Below, piece by piece: positions 11,793 to 21,948 of a stretch of DNA of 64,000 nt. The position numbers and the translations under genes are program-made. This stretch comes from Flavobacteriaceae bacterium. GTDB lineage: Bacteria > Bacteroidota > Bacteroidia > Flavobacteriales > Flavobacteriaceae. The notes beneath the pieces were generated by a model. It made no database searches, was not told the origin of the DNA, and was given only the letters and a program-made list of their open reading frames with translations. Position 1 is the stretch's first letter, and each line of letters starts with the position of its first letter. The stretch spans positions 62,001-126,000 of the forward strand of contig DUDG01000014.1 of NCBI GenBank assembly GCA_012959395.1. Direction: 5' to 3'.

Positions 11793-13445
11793 TTAATTAA
11801 GTAACTCTCTTGCATGAACTAATGCAGAATCAGAAAGAATATCACCAGAGAGCATTTTGGCAATTTCATCGACTCTTTCATTAAAATTAAGTTTTTTTAT
11901 TTTAGTATTAGTGATGCCAAAATTATCGTGTTTGTATACATTAAAATGATGGTCTCCTTTAGCAGCAATTTGTGGAAGATGTGTTATCGCAATAATTTGC
12001 ATGTTTTTACTCATTCCCAACATAATGTTAGCCATAGCATTAGACATTTCTCCAGAAATTCCAGTATCAATTTCGTCAAAAATCATAGTTGGTAATTTTA
12101 AATGAGATGATAAAATAGATTTAATTGAGAGTAAAATTCTTGAAAGCTCACCTCCAGAAGCAACTTTAAATAAAGGAGCGTACTCTATTCCTTTATTTGA
12201 AGAAAACATGACTTCTATCGTATTTTTTCCAAACTTATTATAGTCTTTAGCATCATTTATATTAAAATTAAAAGAAGCATTTTCCATTCCTAAATGATTT
12301 AAAATAGACTCTATATCTAACTTTAATTTTGGTAATATTTTTTTTCTAGAAATAGATATCTTCTTCGATTGTTCATCCAGTAAAGATTCTTTTAAAACAA
12401 TTTCATTCTGTAAATTTTCAATATCTATTTCAATATTTTCATTTTTTTGTAATTGAAGTTGAAGTTTATTAGTTTTTTTAATTAATTCAGCAACAGAATT
12501 AACAGAATGTTTCTTTTGCAGGTTATAAATTATATTTATCCTAAGCTCCATTCTCTCTAATTCAGAAGAATCATTACTAAAGTCAAGAGTTGGAGTGTTT
12601 AATTCTGTTTTTATATCATCTAGCTCAATTAATATGCTTTCAATTCTATCTTTTATTTCTAAATAATTATCAGAATATTTAGAAATATTACTTATAATAG
12701 AATTCAAGACTATTATTTTATTTTCAATACTACTTTCATCTAAATATAATAAAGAGTCTATTTGTTCTAAAGATGTCCTTATTTCTTCAGAATTTTTTAG
12801 CATTTTAAGCTTGCTTTCTATTTCTTCCTGTTCTCCTAAAACAAGTTTAGAATTTAGTAATTCATTTAATATATAAAGATTATAATCATAGTCATTCTTT
12901 AAACTTATATTAAGTCTATTTAGTTTTTCTAATTCTAAAGATTGTTCCTTGTAGAATAGTAAATTCTCTGAAAAATTTTTTACAATATTCTGTTGTTCTG
13001 ACAAATTATCAATTAAAGAAAAAAAGAAATAATCATTCGAAAGCATCAGAGATTCATGTTGTGTATGAATATCAATTAATTTTTCTCCAATGGATTTCAT
13101 TATTTCTAAATTTGCTGGAGTATCATTTACAAAAGATCTTGATTTTCCACTAGGCAATATCTCTCTCCTTAAAATAGTTTGATCAAAATAATCTAAATTA
13201 TTTTCATCAAAAACATGTTTTATATTGAGTTTACTTAAACAAAATTCAGCCTCTATAATACATTTAATATTATTATCTTTTAATGAATTATGATCTGCTC
13301 TCTTACCAGTAAGTAAAGAAAGTGCATTTAACAAAATAGACTTGCCTGAACCAGTATCACCAGTAATTGTAGAAAATCCATTTGAAAAATCAATTTCTAT
13401 TTTATCAATTAATGCGAAATTTTTTATAGAAATTTTTGTGAGCAA
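11793..13445 (-). CDS. recN: DNA repair protein RecN
   Basis: ITGDTGSGKSILLNALSLLTGKRAD Walker A; LSRILLSIKSIL signature; MIFDEIDTGISGEMSNAM Walker B. Confidence 0.94.
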   Translation of the reverse strand: MLTKISIKNFALIDKIEIDFSNGFSTITGDTGSGKSILLNALSLLTGKRADHNSLKDNNIKCIIEAEFCLSKLNIKHVFDENNLDYFDQTILRREILPSGKSRSFVNDTPANLEIMKSIGEKLIDIHTQHESLMLSNDYFFFSLIDNLSEQQNIVKNFSENLLFYKEQSLELEKLNRLNISLKNDYDYNLYILNELLNSKLVLGEQEEIESKLKMLKNSEEIRTSLEQIDSLLYLDESSIENKIIVLNSIISNISKYSDNYLEIKDRIESILIELDDIKTELNTPTLDFSNDSSELERMELRINIIYNLQKKHSVNSVAELIKKTNKLQLQLQKNENIEIDIENLQNEIVLKESLLDEQSKKISISRKKILPKLKLDIESILNHLGMENASFNFNINDAKDYNKFGKNTIEVMFSSNKGIEYAPLFKVASGGELSRILLSIKSILSSHLKLPTMIFDEIDTGISGEMSNAMANIMLGMSKNMQIIAITHLPQIAAKGDHHFNVYKHDNFGITNTKIKKLNFNERVDEIAKMLSGDILSDSALVHARELLN

Positions 13446-13503
13446 AATATTAATTTATTAAAATCAAATATAACTAGATTAAACAATGATTTAAAATAAT
13501 TAA

Positions 13504-14394
13504 TTATCTAATATTATACCATTTATTAGAAAAAAAAGGAGCCATTTTATTTAATTGGTTAAAAAGGATTCCAGTATTGAAATCAGGGCCAGCAGAAAAC
13601 ACATCTACAATTTCATCAGATTTGGTTTCAAAAAATATTTTTAATAACATAGAATTGGGGACTCTTCTATTCATTCTTTCCAAAGAAATAATGGAATTAG
13701 AAATATTTTTTTTAGAAAGTAATATATCATTATGCATTAAATCAAGTCCATTAACATGATAATTATATAACATTTCTCTAAATTCATTTGAATTTGAAGA
13801 ATTAAGGTTTTCAATTAACCAAAATTTATTAATTCTTCCTCCAGAATCACTTGAACCCCAACCATTTCCAGTACTTTGATTGGCTAAATTTAATATTTCT
13901 TGAGATTTATTATAAAAAATTTTTCCTGATTCTTTAATGTAGGAATCGGTATCAATACCTAATATTATATTTATATAAAAAGAAAGTAAAGAAACTATAT
14001 TAGATTGATATTGATTTTCAGTATAAAACAATGGTTCAAACTCTATATATTCAAATTGAAAATTTTTTTCTACAAAATTAAACATAGGGGTTTGATAGGT
14101 TGAATTAAAAACTGGTCTTAAAGTTTGAAATTCAAAATTTGCAATGAATTTGTTATCAGAATAACTAGTTATAGTAACTAACAGGTTTAAATCTATCTTT
14201 TCAAAATCTAACATTTTATTATCAGTCCATGAATTAAAATTAATAAAGTTTGAAATAGACTTTTCTAAATTATTAAATACAGACTTATTCGTCTGATTTA
14301 TAAAATCAGAATTAACTATTACTTTACTATCTATTTCTTGAGATAAGCAAATGTTAGAGGAAATTAATAGTATGAAAAATCTAAACAATTTCAT
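13504..14394 (-). CDS. DUF4835 family protein (exported, function unknown)
   Basis: Signal peptide MKLFRFFILLISSNICLSQEI; VVNS-type start and GNGWGSSDSG region as in DUF4835 proteins next to coaBC in Flavobacteriia. Confidence 0.75.
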   Translation of the reverse strand: MKLFRFFILLISSNICLSQEIDSKVIVNSDFINQTNKSVFNNLEKSISNFINFNSWTDNKMLDFEKIDLNLLVTITSYSDNKFIANFEFQTLRPVFNSTYQTPMFNFVEKNFQFEYIEFEPLFYTENQYQSNIVSLLSFYINIILGIDTDSYIKESGKIFYNKSQEILNLANQSTGNGWGSSDSGGRINKFWLIENLNSSNSNEFREMLYNYHVNGLDLMHNDILLSKKNISNSIISLERMNRRVPNSMLLKIFFETKSDEIVDVFSAGPDFNTGILFNQLNKMAPFFSNKWYNIR

Positions 14395-15604
14395 TTATTA
14401 ACTGAATAATCTTATTGAATACATCGATAGAAACCTCATGTTTACTTTTTAATTTAAACTCTGTAATTTGACTTTTATTATTTATAAACGTGATTTTATT
14501 TGTATCATGACTAAAGCCAGCCCCTTCATCCTTCAAAGAGTTTAAAACGATAGCATCAAGGTTTTTCTTTTTAATTTTTTTAATAGCATTTTCTAATTCA
14601 TTATCAAATTCTAGAGCAAAACCTATTAAGAGTTGATCCTTTTTTTTAATTTTACCTAGATGATTTAAAATATCGATATTAGGAACTAAATTAATAGATA
14701 AATTGATTTTATCATCCTTTTTTATCTTATTAGAAATTGATTTTTTAGGTTTAAAATCAGAAACAGCTGCGGATAAGATTGAGATGTCAGCTGAAAGAAA
14801 AAATTTTTTAGTTTTTATGAACATCTCATCAGCTGTCACAACATTAACAACCTTTATATTATTGCTTTTTATTGATAAACTGGTTGGACCAGTAACTAAT
14901 ACCACTTCTGCACCTAATGAAGATGCAGTATTCGCTAGTGCAAATCCCATTTTACCACTTGAATAATTTCCTATAAAACGAACAGCATCAATAGGTTCAT
15001 AAGTTGGGCCAGCAGTAATTAAAATTTTTTTTCCATAAAGTTTTAATCCTTTAATTATATCATTTATAATAAAATCAATAATTTGATTTGGCTCTTGCAT
15101 TCTTCCTTCTCCTTCTAAACCACTAGCTAAAAAACCAGAATTGACAGGGATATGTATATTGCCAAAATTAATTAATTTTTTAATATTCAACTGATTAGCT
15201 TTATTCTTATGCATTTCTAAATCCATAGCTGGAGCGAAATAAACAGGACATTTTGAAGATAAATAAGTACCTAATAATAAATTATCCGCTCTAGCTGAAG
15301 CCATTTTTGATAAAGTATTTGCTGTAGCTGGAGCAATAATCATATAATCAGCCCATATAGACAATTCAACATGGTTATTCCATAATTCATTTTTATTATC
15401 CTTATTAAAAAATTCTGATAGAACAGGTCGATTAGAAAGAGTAGATAAAGTTAAAGGTGTTACAAAGTCTTTAGCACTAGGAGTCATAATCACCTGAACG
15501 TTAGCTCCAGATTTTATTAAAAGTCTTACTAAAAATGTTGATTTATAAGCTGCTATTCCTCCTGAAATTCCTAATAGGATATTTTTTCCATTTAGAATAG
15601 ACAT
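14381..15604 (-). CDS. coaBC: bifunctional phosphopantothenoylcysteine decarboxylase/phosphopantothenate-cysteine ligase
   Basis: LGISGGIAAYKS flavoprotein domain; APAMDLEMHKN; ITAGPTYEPIDAVRFIGNYSSGKMGFALA CoaB motif. Confidence 0.95.
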   Translation of the reverse strand: MSILNGKNILLGISGGIAAYKSTFLVRLLIKSGANVQVIMTPSAKDFVTPLTLSTLSNRPVLSEFFNKDNKNELWNNHVELSIWADYMIIAPATANTLSKMASARADNLLLGTYLSSKCPVYFAPAMDLEMHKNKANQLNIKKLINFGNIHIPVNSGFLASGLEGEGRMQEPNQIIDFIINDIIKGLKLYGKKILITAGPTYEPIDAVRFIGNYSSGKMGFALANTASSLGAEVVLVTGPTSLSIKSNNIKVVNVVTADEMFIKTKKFFLSADISILSAAVSDFKPKKSISNKIKKDDKINLSINLVPNIDILNHLGKIKKKDQLLIGFALEFDNELENAIKKIKKKNLDAIVLNSLKDEGAGFSHDTNKITFINNKSQITEFKLKSKHEVSIDVFNKIIQLINEIV

Positions 15605-15606
15605 GT

Positions 15607-15930
15607 CTACTCTTTAATTTCAGTATTTCTGTAGTATATTTTTTCTAACAACCAATTTTCAATTGCCATAGCATGAGCTTTAGGTAGCTTTTCGTAAAAT
15701 TTAGAAACCTCTATTTGTTCCTTATTTTCAAATATTTCATCTAAACTTTCTGTAGGACTAGCAAACTCTTCTAGCTTATCTAATAGTTCTTTTTTAATAG
15801 ATTCATTAATTTGAATAGTTCTTTTAGAAATAATTGATATTGCCTCATATATATTATCAGTTTTAGCATCTACAACGTTTCTATCGTAAGTAATAGTATC
15901 TAGAGGAGCATTGGTTTTTTTAAAATCCAT
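15607..15930 (-). CDS. rpoZ: DNA-directed RNA polymerase subunit omega (Bacteroidota Rpb6-like type)
   Basis: 107 aa; DNIYEAISIISKRTIQINESIKKEL; located between coaBC and bamD. Confidence 0.8.
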   Translation of the reverse strand: MDFKKTNAPLDTITYDRNVVDAKTDNIYEAISIISKRTIQINESIKKELLDKLEEFASPTESLDEIFENKEQIEVSKFYEKLPKAHAMAIENWLLEKIYYRNTEIKE

Positions 15931-15947
15931 ATTTTTTTTTACTAAAT

Positions 15948-16754
15948 TTAATTATTTGCAAATATAGTAATTTCTTGATCGATTATCTCAATCAATTTAT
16001 TTGATTTATCAATATATTTAGACTCAGGGTATGTGCTCAATAATTCTTTATAAATTTTTTTGGCTTTATCAAGTCTTTCAGGCTTTTTAGAATTAATACT
16101 ATTTACAGCTAATTCGTAGGAAGAGTCAAGTAAGTAATATAACGCGTCTTCTCTATATGGTGTGCCAGGATAATCAGAAATAAAATCATCCAAAACTATA
16201 ATAGCAGATTTATAATCTCTAATGGTATTGTATTGTTTGGCTATTTCAAATGCTTTAAATTCTAATTTCAATCTAAGCTCTTGAACAAAATCATTTGCAT
16301 CTGACATCTTTTCTGAATCAGGATAAAAATTTATAAATTCTTGTAATTTATCAATAGCCTCTGCAGTCTCTTTTTGATCTAAACTATGAACAGGTGAAAC
16401 TTTATAATAAGCATAAGCGGATAAGTAATTAGCTTCTTCAACCTTTTGACTTAAAGGATATGCTTTAGAAAAACTTTCGAATTGATAAGCGGCCAACATA
16501 TAGTTCTTCATGTTTAGTAAAGAATTGGCGTAGAAAAAAGTGATTCTTTCCGCTTGAGGTTTTCCTCTATATTTTGGTAATATTTGTTCAAAAAGTCTAC
16601 TAGCTCTCCTAAACTCTTGATTTTCATAATACTTTTCTGCCATATCGTACTTAACTTTTATATCTTCATTCTTAAGCACTCTCTGAAATTCATTACAAGA
16701 TGATAAGGTGATTAGAAAAAAACCTAATAGTAATAATTTATTTTTTTTCAACAT
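15948..16754 (-). CDS. bamD: outer membrane protein assembly factor BamD (lipoprotein)
   Basis: Lipobox ITLSSC; TPR/Sel1-like repeats; AEKYYENQEFRRASRLFEQILPKYRG. Confidence 0.88.
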   Translation of the reverse strand: MLKKNKLLLLGFFLITLSSCNEFQRVLKNEDIKVKYDMAEKYYENQEFRRASRLFEQILPKYRGKPQAERITFFYANSLLNMKNYMLAAYQFESFSKAYPLSQKVEEANYLSAYAYYKVSPVHSLDQKETAEAIDKLQEFINFYPDSEKMSDANDFVQELRLKLEFKAFEIAKQYNTIRDYKSAIIVLDDFISDYPGTPYREDALYYLLDSSYELAVNSINSKKPERLDKAKKIYKELLSTYPESKYIDKSNKLIEIIDQEITIFANN

Positions 16755-16828
16755 TTGTCAAATTTAATGTTTTTTTCTCATTAAAGTTTATAAATATTAA
16801 GACTGTATTACTAGCTTTAGTTCAAGTA

Positions 16829-17722
16829 TCAATGAAGTTTGTATAAAAGAAAATTTTTAATTTCTGAATACAATTCATTTGAAGCTGAGACCAAAGGAAG
16901 TCTTAACTGATTTTGGCATAATTTTTTAATTGATAATGCAGCTTTTAAACCTGTTGGATTACCTTCTTTAAAAAGAAGAACTAACAATTCATGAATATTA
17001 TCATATTGTTTTTTACTATTATCTTCATCATTTTCTAATGCAAAATTTATAATATTTGAAAAATGCTTAGGGATGCAACCTGCTGCTACCGAAATAACAC
17101 CATCCGCACCCTTTAAAACACTTTGATAAGCAGTATCATCATCTCCAGATATTATTAAAAAGTCATCTGGTTTATTAGAAATTAGTTTCATTATTTGATT
17201 CATATCACCACTTGCTTCTTTAATTCCAATTATGTTTCTGTGATTTTTAGCTAATTTAATTGAAGTAGATGGCTCCATGTTACAGCCAGTTCGAGTTGGT
17301 ACATTGTATAAAATTATTGGTAATGGAGATGATTTGGATATGGCTGAAAAATGTTCATACAAACCATTTTGTGTAGGTCTATTATAAAATGGCGTTACAG
17401 ATAGAATAGCGCTAAATCCCTTTAAATCAGATTTAATAATATATTCAGACAGTGACTGTGTGTCATTTGATCCTATACCAATTACTAAAGGAACTCTATT
17501 ATTATTGGCTTCAATAAAAGCATTTCTTGAAATAATTTTTTCCTTTTCACTTAAAGTAGAAGACTCTCCAGTTGTTCCATGTACTACTATATAATTAATT
17601 CCATTTTTTATTAAAAAATCAACCATTTTTTTAATAGAGTCAAAGTCAACAGATAAGTCCGTTTTAAAGGGGGTAGCAATTGCCACACCAGTTCCTTTGA
17701 ATTTGATTAAAATACTATTCAT
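16829..17722 (-). CDS. dapA: 4-hydroxy-tetrahydrodipicolinate synthase
   Basis: GTGVAIATPFKTD, VVHGTTGESSTLS, ILYNVPTRTGCNM, IIGIKEASGD Schiff-base Lys motif. Confidence 0.95.
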   Translation of the reverse strand: MNSILIKFKGTGVAIATPFKTDLSVDFDSIKKMVDFLIKNGINYIVVHGTTGESSTLSEKEKIISRNAFIEANNNRVPLVIGIGSNDTQSLSEYIIKSDLKGFSAILSVTPFYNRPTQNGLYEHFSAISKSSPLPIILYNVPTRTGCNMEPSTSIKLAKNHRNIIGIKEASGDMNQIMKLISNKPDDFLIISGDDDTAYQSVLKGADGVISVAAGCIPKHFSNIINFALENDEDNSKKQYDNIHELLVLLFKEGNPTGLKAALSIKKLCQNQLRLPLVSASNELYSEIKNFLLYKLH

Positions 17723-18234
17723 TTAATCAGCTTTAAATATTTAATTAATTCAATTTTAAAATTTTTAAATTTTTTAATCTTGTTTGAAAAAATCAAATCA
17801 TTTAGTTTATAGTCTACAGATTCAAAACCAACCCTAAACTTAGCTTTGGTTTTGGAAGATAACAAGATTAATAAAGAATTTGATTTAAAAAAATTAATTA
17901 ACAAGTCATAATCATTTGAAATAAATTCTAAAGAGTCATTTCCAATTAGGTTACCATAAAAAGAAACACATTCAGGTGTAATATTCATACTTGAAAAAAC
18001 ATTAAATACATTTTTATTTTCCTGAAATGTAATAATTTTTAAATCCTTTTCTTTGAGCCCGATTGAATCAGCTAAATCAATAAATACATCCACTGAAATA
18101 GGAAATGAAGGATCTATAATACACCCTAAAGATTTTATTGGGTTTGGTTTAATTCTATTTTGTTTACCAAGATCAACTAAAGATTTATTAATCTTTTTTT
18201 TTAGAAGCTTTTCATGTAGTGATTTAAAAATCAT
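17719..18234 (-). CDS. DUF6913-like conserved protein of unknown function
   Basis: 171 aa; KSLGCIIDPSFPISVDVFIDLADSIGL and GFESVDYKLNDLIF pattern; 4-nt overlap with dapA. Confidence 0.6.
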   Translation of the reverse strand: MIFKSLHEKLLKKKINKSLVDLGKQNRIKPNPIKSLGCIIDPSFPISVDVFIDLADSIGLKEKDLKIITFQENKNVFNVFSSMNITPECVSFYGNLIGNDSLEFISNDYDLLINFFKSNSLLILLSSKTKAKFRVGFESVDYKLNDLIFSNKIKKFKNFKIELIKYLKLIK

Positions 18235-18270
18235 ATCTTTAAAAGTTGTGTAAAATTACATATTTCATCT

Positions 18271-19044
18271 TTGAAAACTACATTATACTTGAATAATATA
18301 AACTTTAAACTTTTTGTTATAATTATAACAATAATGACAACCTCTTGTAAAGAGGTGACTTATATAATTAAAGAAATTAAAGTAAATAATATCAAAATTG
18401 CTGATAGCTTAAGTGTAAACAATGAGTTAGAGTCTATAATTTCACCTTTTAGAGATGAAATAAAAGAGCTTGAAAAAGTAATTGGATATTCTAATGAATC
18501 CTTAAGTATAAGAGATGGTGAACTAGAATCTACCTTAGGTAACTTAATTGCAGACATATTAATTGAAGAATGTAATCCGGTTTTTAATGATCTTACAACA
18601 AAAAACATTGATTTTTCTTTATTTAATTATGGTGGAATTAGAGGAACTATGAACAAAGGTAATATTACCCAACATGATTTATTTACTATCATGCCATTTC
18701 AAAATATTGCAATAGTTGTAAAACTAAACGGAAATAAAATTTTAGAATTATTAGAATATCTAAATCTAGAAAATATCGCTCATCCAATTTCTGGTATTAG
18801 CATAGAATTTAATCAGAATGAAATAAAGGCAATTATAAATGGTAAAGATTTTAATATTAATAAGTCATATTATGTTTTGACTTCAAATTTTCTTCAAGAA
18901 GGAGGGGATAAAATGATTTTTTTTAAAGAACCTGAAGAACTTCATGATTTAAATTTAAATATAAGGGATGTATTAATCTATCACATAGCCAATAAAAAAA
19001 TGATTTCTAGTAAACTTGATAATAGAATTAAAAGAATTAAATGA
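18271..19044 (+). CDS. lipoprotein with 5'-nucleotidase C-terminal (UshA-C) domain
   Basis: TTG start; lipobox MTTSC; ESTLGNLIADIL, NYGGIRGTMNKGNITQHDLFTIMPFQN, YYVLTSNFLQEGGDKM motifs. Confidence 0.88.
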   Translation: MKTTLYLNNINFKLFVIIITIMTTSCKEVTYIIKEIKVNNIKIADSLSVNNELESIISPFRDEIKELEKVIGYSNESLSIRDGELESTLGNLIADILIEECNPVFNDLTTKNIDFSLFNYGGIRGTMNKGNITQHDLFTIMPFQNIAIVVKLNGNKILELLEYLNLENIAHPISGISIEFNQNEIKAIINGKDFNINKSYYVLTSNFLQEGGDKMIFFKEPEELHDLNLNIRDVLIYHIANKKMISSKLDNRIKRIK

Positions 19045-19952
19045 AAAGAAGATATTTTTTAAACAAGGTTAAGTCTACCACAATAATAGGTTTATCATAC
19101 CCATTACTAAGTTTTGGAAAATTTGAAAAAAAATTAAAAAAAATTACAATACTACACACAAATGACGTCCATAGTCATATTGATCCATTTCCAAAAAACG
19201 ATCCATTAAATCCAAATGGAGGTGGTGTAATTCCAAGAGCTAACTTAATTAATGTTTTAAAAAAAGAAAACCCTAATACTCTTGTTTTAGATGCTGGTGA
19301 TGTATTCCAAGGAACCCCTTATTACAATTTCTTTGGAGGAGAAATTGAGTTGAAATTAATGAGTAAAATGGGTTATAGTGCTTCTACACTTGGAAATCAT
19401 GAATTTGATAGTGGATTAGATAAATTAGCTAAATCGTTAAAACATGCGAATTTTTCATTTCTAAATTCTAATTATACCTTAAAAAACACTGCTCTAGAAA
19501 ATAAAATAAAAGAATATGAGATTTTTGAAATAGATGGGGTGAAAATTGGTGTATTTGGTTTAGGAATTGAATTAGATGGATTAGTTGAAAAAAATCTCTA
19601 TAATGGAATTAAATATTTAGATCCAATTGAAATAACACAGGATATAACTAACAAATTAAAAAATTATTATAATTGTGACATCATTATATGCTTATCTCAT
19701 TTAGGTTATAATTATAATAAAAAAGAAGAGATAATTTGCGATTTAATTTTAGCAAAAAAAACAAAAAATATTGACTTAATAATTGGAGGTCACACTCACA
19801 CATTCATGGAAAAACCAATTGAAGTTTATAATTTAATTGGTGAAAAAGTGCTAATAAATCAAGTTGGATGTTTTGGTATTAATTTAGGAAAAATTGATTT
19901 TTATTTATCTGAAAATTCTGTTTCAGAAAAATCTGAAACTATAAAAGTTTAG
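19041..19952 (+). CDS. metallophosphatase (UshA N-terminal, calcineurin-like) with Tat-like signal
   Basis: MKRRYFLNK twin-arginine-like start; ITILHTNDVHSHIDPF, LDAGDVFQGTPYYNF, TLGNHEFDSG, IIGGHTHTF. Confidence 0.9.
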   Translation: MKRRYFLNKVKSTTIIGLSYPLLSFGKFEKKLKKITILHTNDVHSHIDPFPKNDPLNPNGGGVIPRANLINVLKKENPNTLVLDAGDVFQGTPYYNFFGGEIELKLMSKMGYSASTLGNHEFDSGLDKLAKSLKHANFSFLNSNYTLKNTALENKIKEYEIFEIDGVKIGVFGLGIELDGLVEKNLYNGIKYLDPIEITQDITNKLKNYYNCDIIICLSHLGYNYNKKEEIICDLILAKKTKNIDLIIGGHTHTFMEKPIEVYNLIGEKVLINQVGCFGINLGKIDFYLSENSVSEKSETIKV

Positions 19953-21948
19953 ATTCAATAAGATTACTCAAATCATTTTCAGAAATTATTGATAATCCTA
20001 TGCTTTTAGCTTTTTCTATTTTACTTGGACCAATATTATTTCCTCCTAATAAAAAATTTGTTTTTAAAGTAATTGAAGTTGATACTTTTCCTCCATTTTT
20101 TTCAATTATTTTTTTAAGTTCATCCCTAGATTTAGTTTCAAACACTCCTGAAATAACAAATATATAATCTGATAAAACATCATTTGTAGGCTCATCAATA
20201 ACATTGATTTGAAATTGTATGCCAAATTCTCTAAGTCTATTTATTAATTCCATATTAAATTCATTATTAAAAAAATCAATTATACTTTCAGAAATTCTTT
20301 CCCCTATTTCATCAACCAATAATAAATCATCATAAGTCTTTGAAATTAAAAGGTCTATAGTTTTAAATTCTCTTGCTAAATTTTTAGCTACAGTTTGCCC
20401 TACATATCTAATTCCTAAAGCAAATAATACTCTTTCAAAATTTATTTTTTTAGACTCTTCTAAACCAATAAATATATTATCTATTGATTTATCTGCCATT
20501 CTCTCTAATGAAATCAAATCCTCTCTTTGTAATTCATAAAGATCAGCACAATTTAAAATCAATCCATTGCTATATAATAAATCAATAGTTTCATTACCTA
20601 TGCCATTAATATCCATAGCTTTTCGAGAAATAAAATGCTGAATTCTTCCCTTTATCTGAGTAGGACAATAATTTATATTTAAACAATAATGCTGAGATTC
20701 AGACTCATTTCTTATAAGATTTTGACCACACGAAGGACAATTTTTGATAAATTTTATTTTTTTGGAAGATGGGTCTCTTTTGTTTAAATCTATACCTACT
20801 ATCTTAGGAATAATTTCACCACCCTTTTCAATAAATACTTGATCATCAAAATACAGATCAAGTTTATTTATTTGATCTTGATTATGTAAAGAGGCTCTTT
20901 TAACATAAGTTCCGCCCAAAAGAACTGATTCTAAGTTAGCCACTGGCGTTACAGCTCCTGTTCTTCCTACTTGATAAGAAACACTTAAAAGTTTAGTTGA
21001 AACTTGTTCAGTCTTGTATTTATATGCTATTGACCATCTAGGATATTTGGATGTGTATCCTAATTGTTGTTGAAAATTTAAATTATCCACTTTAATAACA
21101 ATACCATCAATGCCAAAATTTAATTCTAATCGTTCTTTTTCCCAAAAATTTATAAATTTTATAACTTCATTTAAATTATTACAAAGTTTATAAGTATTAG
21201 AAATATTAAAACCCCAATCTAACGCATTTATTAAATATTCATTTTGAGTTTTAAAATTATTTTCTTCTGTAACAATCTGATACAAAAAACACTTCAAAGG
21301 TCTTTTTGCTACTTCCGAACTATCTTGTAGTTTTAAGCTGCCTGAAGCTGTATTTCTAGGGTTCATGTATGGTTCTAGACCTTCACTTATTCTGTTTTTA
21401 TTCATTTTAATAAAATCATTCTTATCAATAATTATTTCACCACGAATTTGAAATTTATCTGGATATGAACCCTTTAATTTTAGAGGAATTGTTTTAATAG
21501 TTTTTATATTTTCTGTTACATCGTCTCCTTGTATACCATCGCCTCTAGTAACTGCTTTAATTAAAACACCATTATCATAGGTTAAGTTAATTGAAACCCC
21601 ATCAAATTTTAATTCACATAAAAATTTAAAATCTGTGACTTCTAAATTTTTATTTAATCTTTGATTCCAATCTTCCAAATCCTCTTTTGAATAAGAGTTG
21701 TCTAATGAATACATAGGGTATTTATGTATTATTGAATTAAAACTTTTCACAACCAACCCCCCTACTCTTTTAGTAGGTGAATTATCATCATTAAATTCAG
21801 GAAATTTATTTTCTAAATCATTAAGCTGTTTTAATTTCATATCAAAATCAAAATCACTTATCAAAGGTTTGTCTAATACATAATAGTAGTGATTATGTTG
21901 ATGTAATTCATCTCTTAATTTTTCTATATTTTTCTGAATTAAATTCAT
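19939..21948 (-). CDS. ligA: NAD-dependent DNA ligase LigA
   Basis: FLCELKFDGVSINLTYDNG adenylation motif; Zn finger CPSCGQN...CLNINYCP; HhH and BRCT domains. Confidence 0.97.
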   Translation of the reverse strand: MNLIQKNIEKLRDELHQHNHYYYVLDKPLISDFDFDMKLKQLNDLENKFPEFNDDNSPTKRVGGLVVKSFNSIIHKYPMYSLDNSYSKEDLEDWNQRLNKNLEVTDFKFLCELKFDGVSINLTYDNGVLIKAVTRGDGIQGDDVTENIKTIKTIPLKLKGSYPDKFQIRGEIIIDKNDFIKMNKNRISEGLEPYMNPRNTASGSLKLQDSSEVAKRPLKCFLYQIVTEENNFKTQNEYLINALDWGFNISNTYKLCNNLNEVIKFINFWEKERLELNFGIDGIVIKVDNLNFQQQLGYTSKYPRWSIAYKYKTEQVSTKLLSVSYQVGRTGAVTPVANLESVLLGGTYVKRASLHNQDQINKLDLYFDDQVFIEKGGEIIPKIVGIDLNKRDPSSKKIKFIKNCPSCGQNLIRNESESQHYCLNINYCPTQIKGRIQHFISRKAMDINGIGNETIDLLYSNGLILNCADLYELQREDLISLERMADKSIDNIFIGLEESKKINFERVLFALGIRYVGQTVAKNLAREFKTIDLLISKTYDDLLLVDEIGERISESIIDFFNNEFNMELINRLREFGIQFQINVIDEPTNDVLSDYIFVISGVFETKSRDELKKIIEKNGGKVSTSITLKTNFLLGGNNIGPSKIEKAKSIGLSIISENDLSNLIESKLL

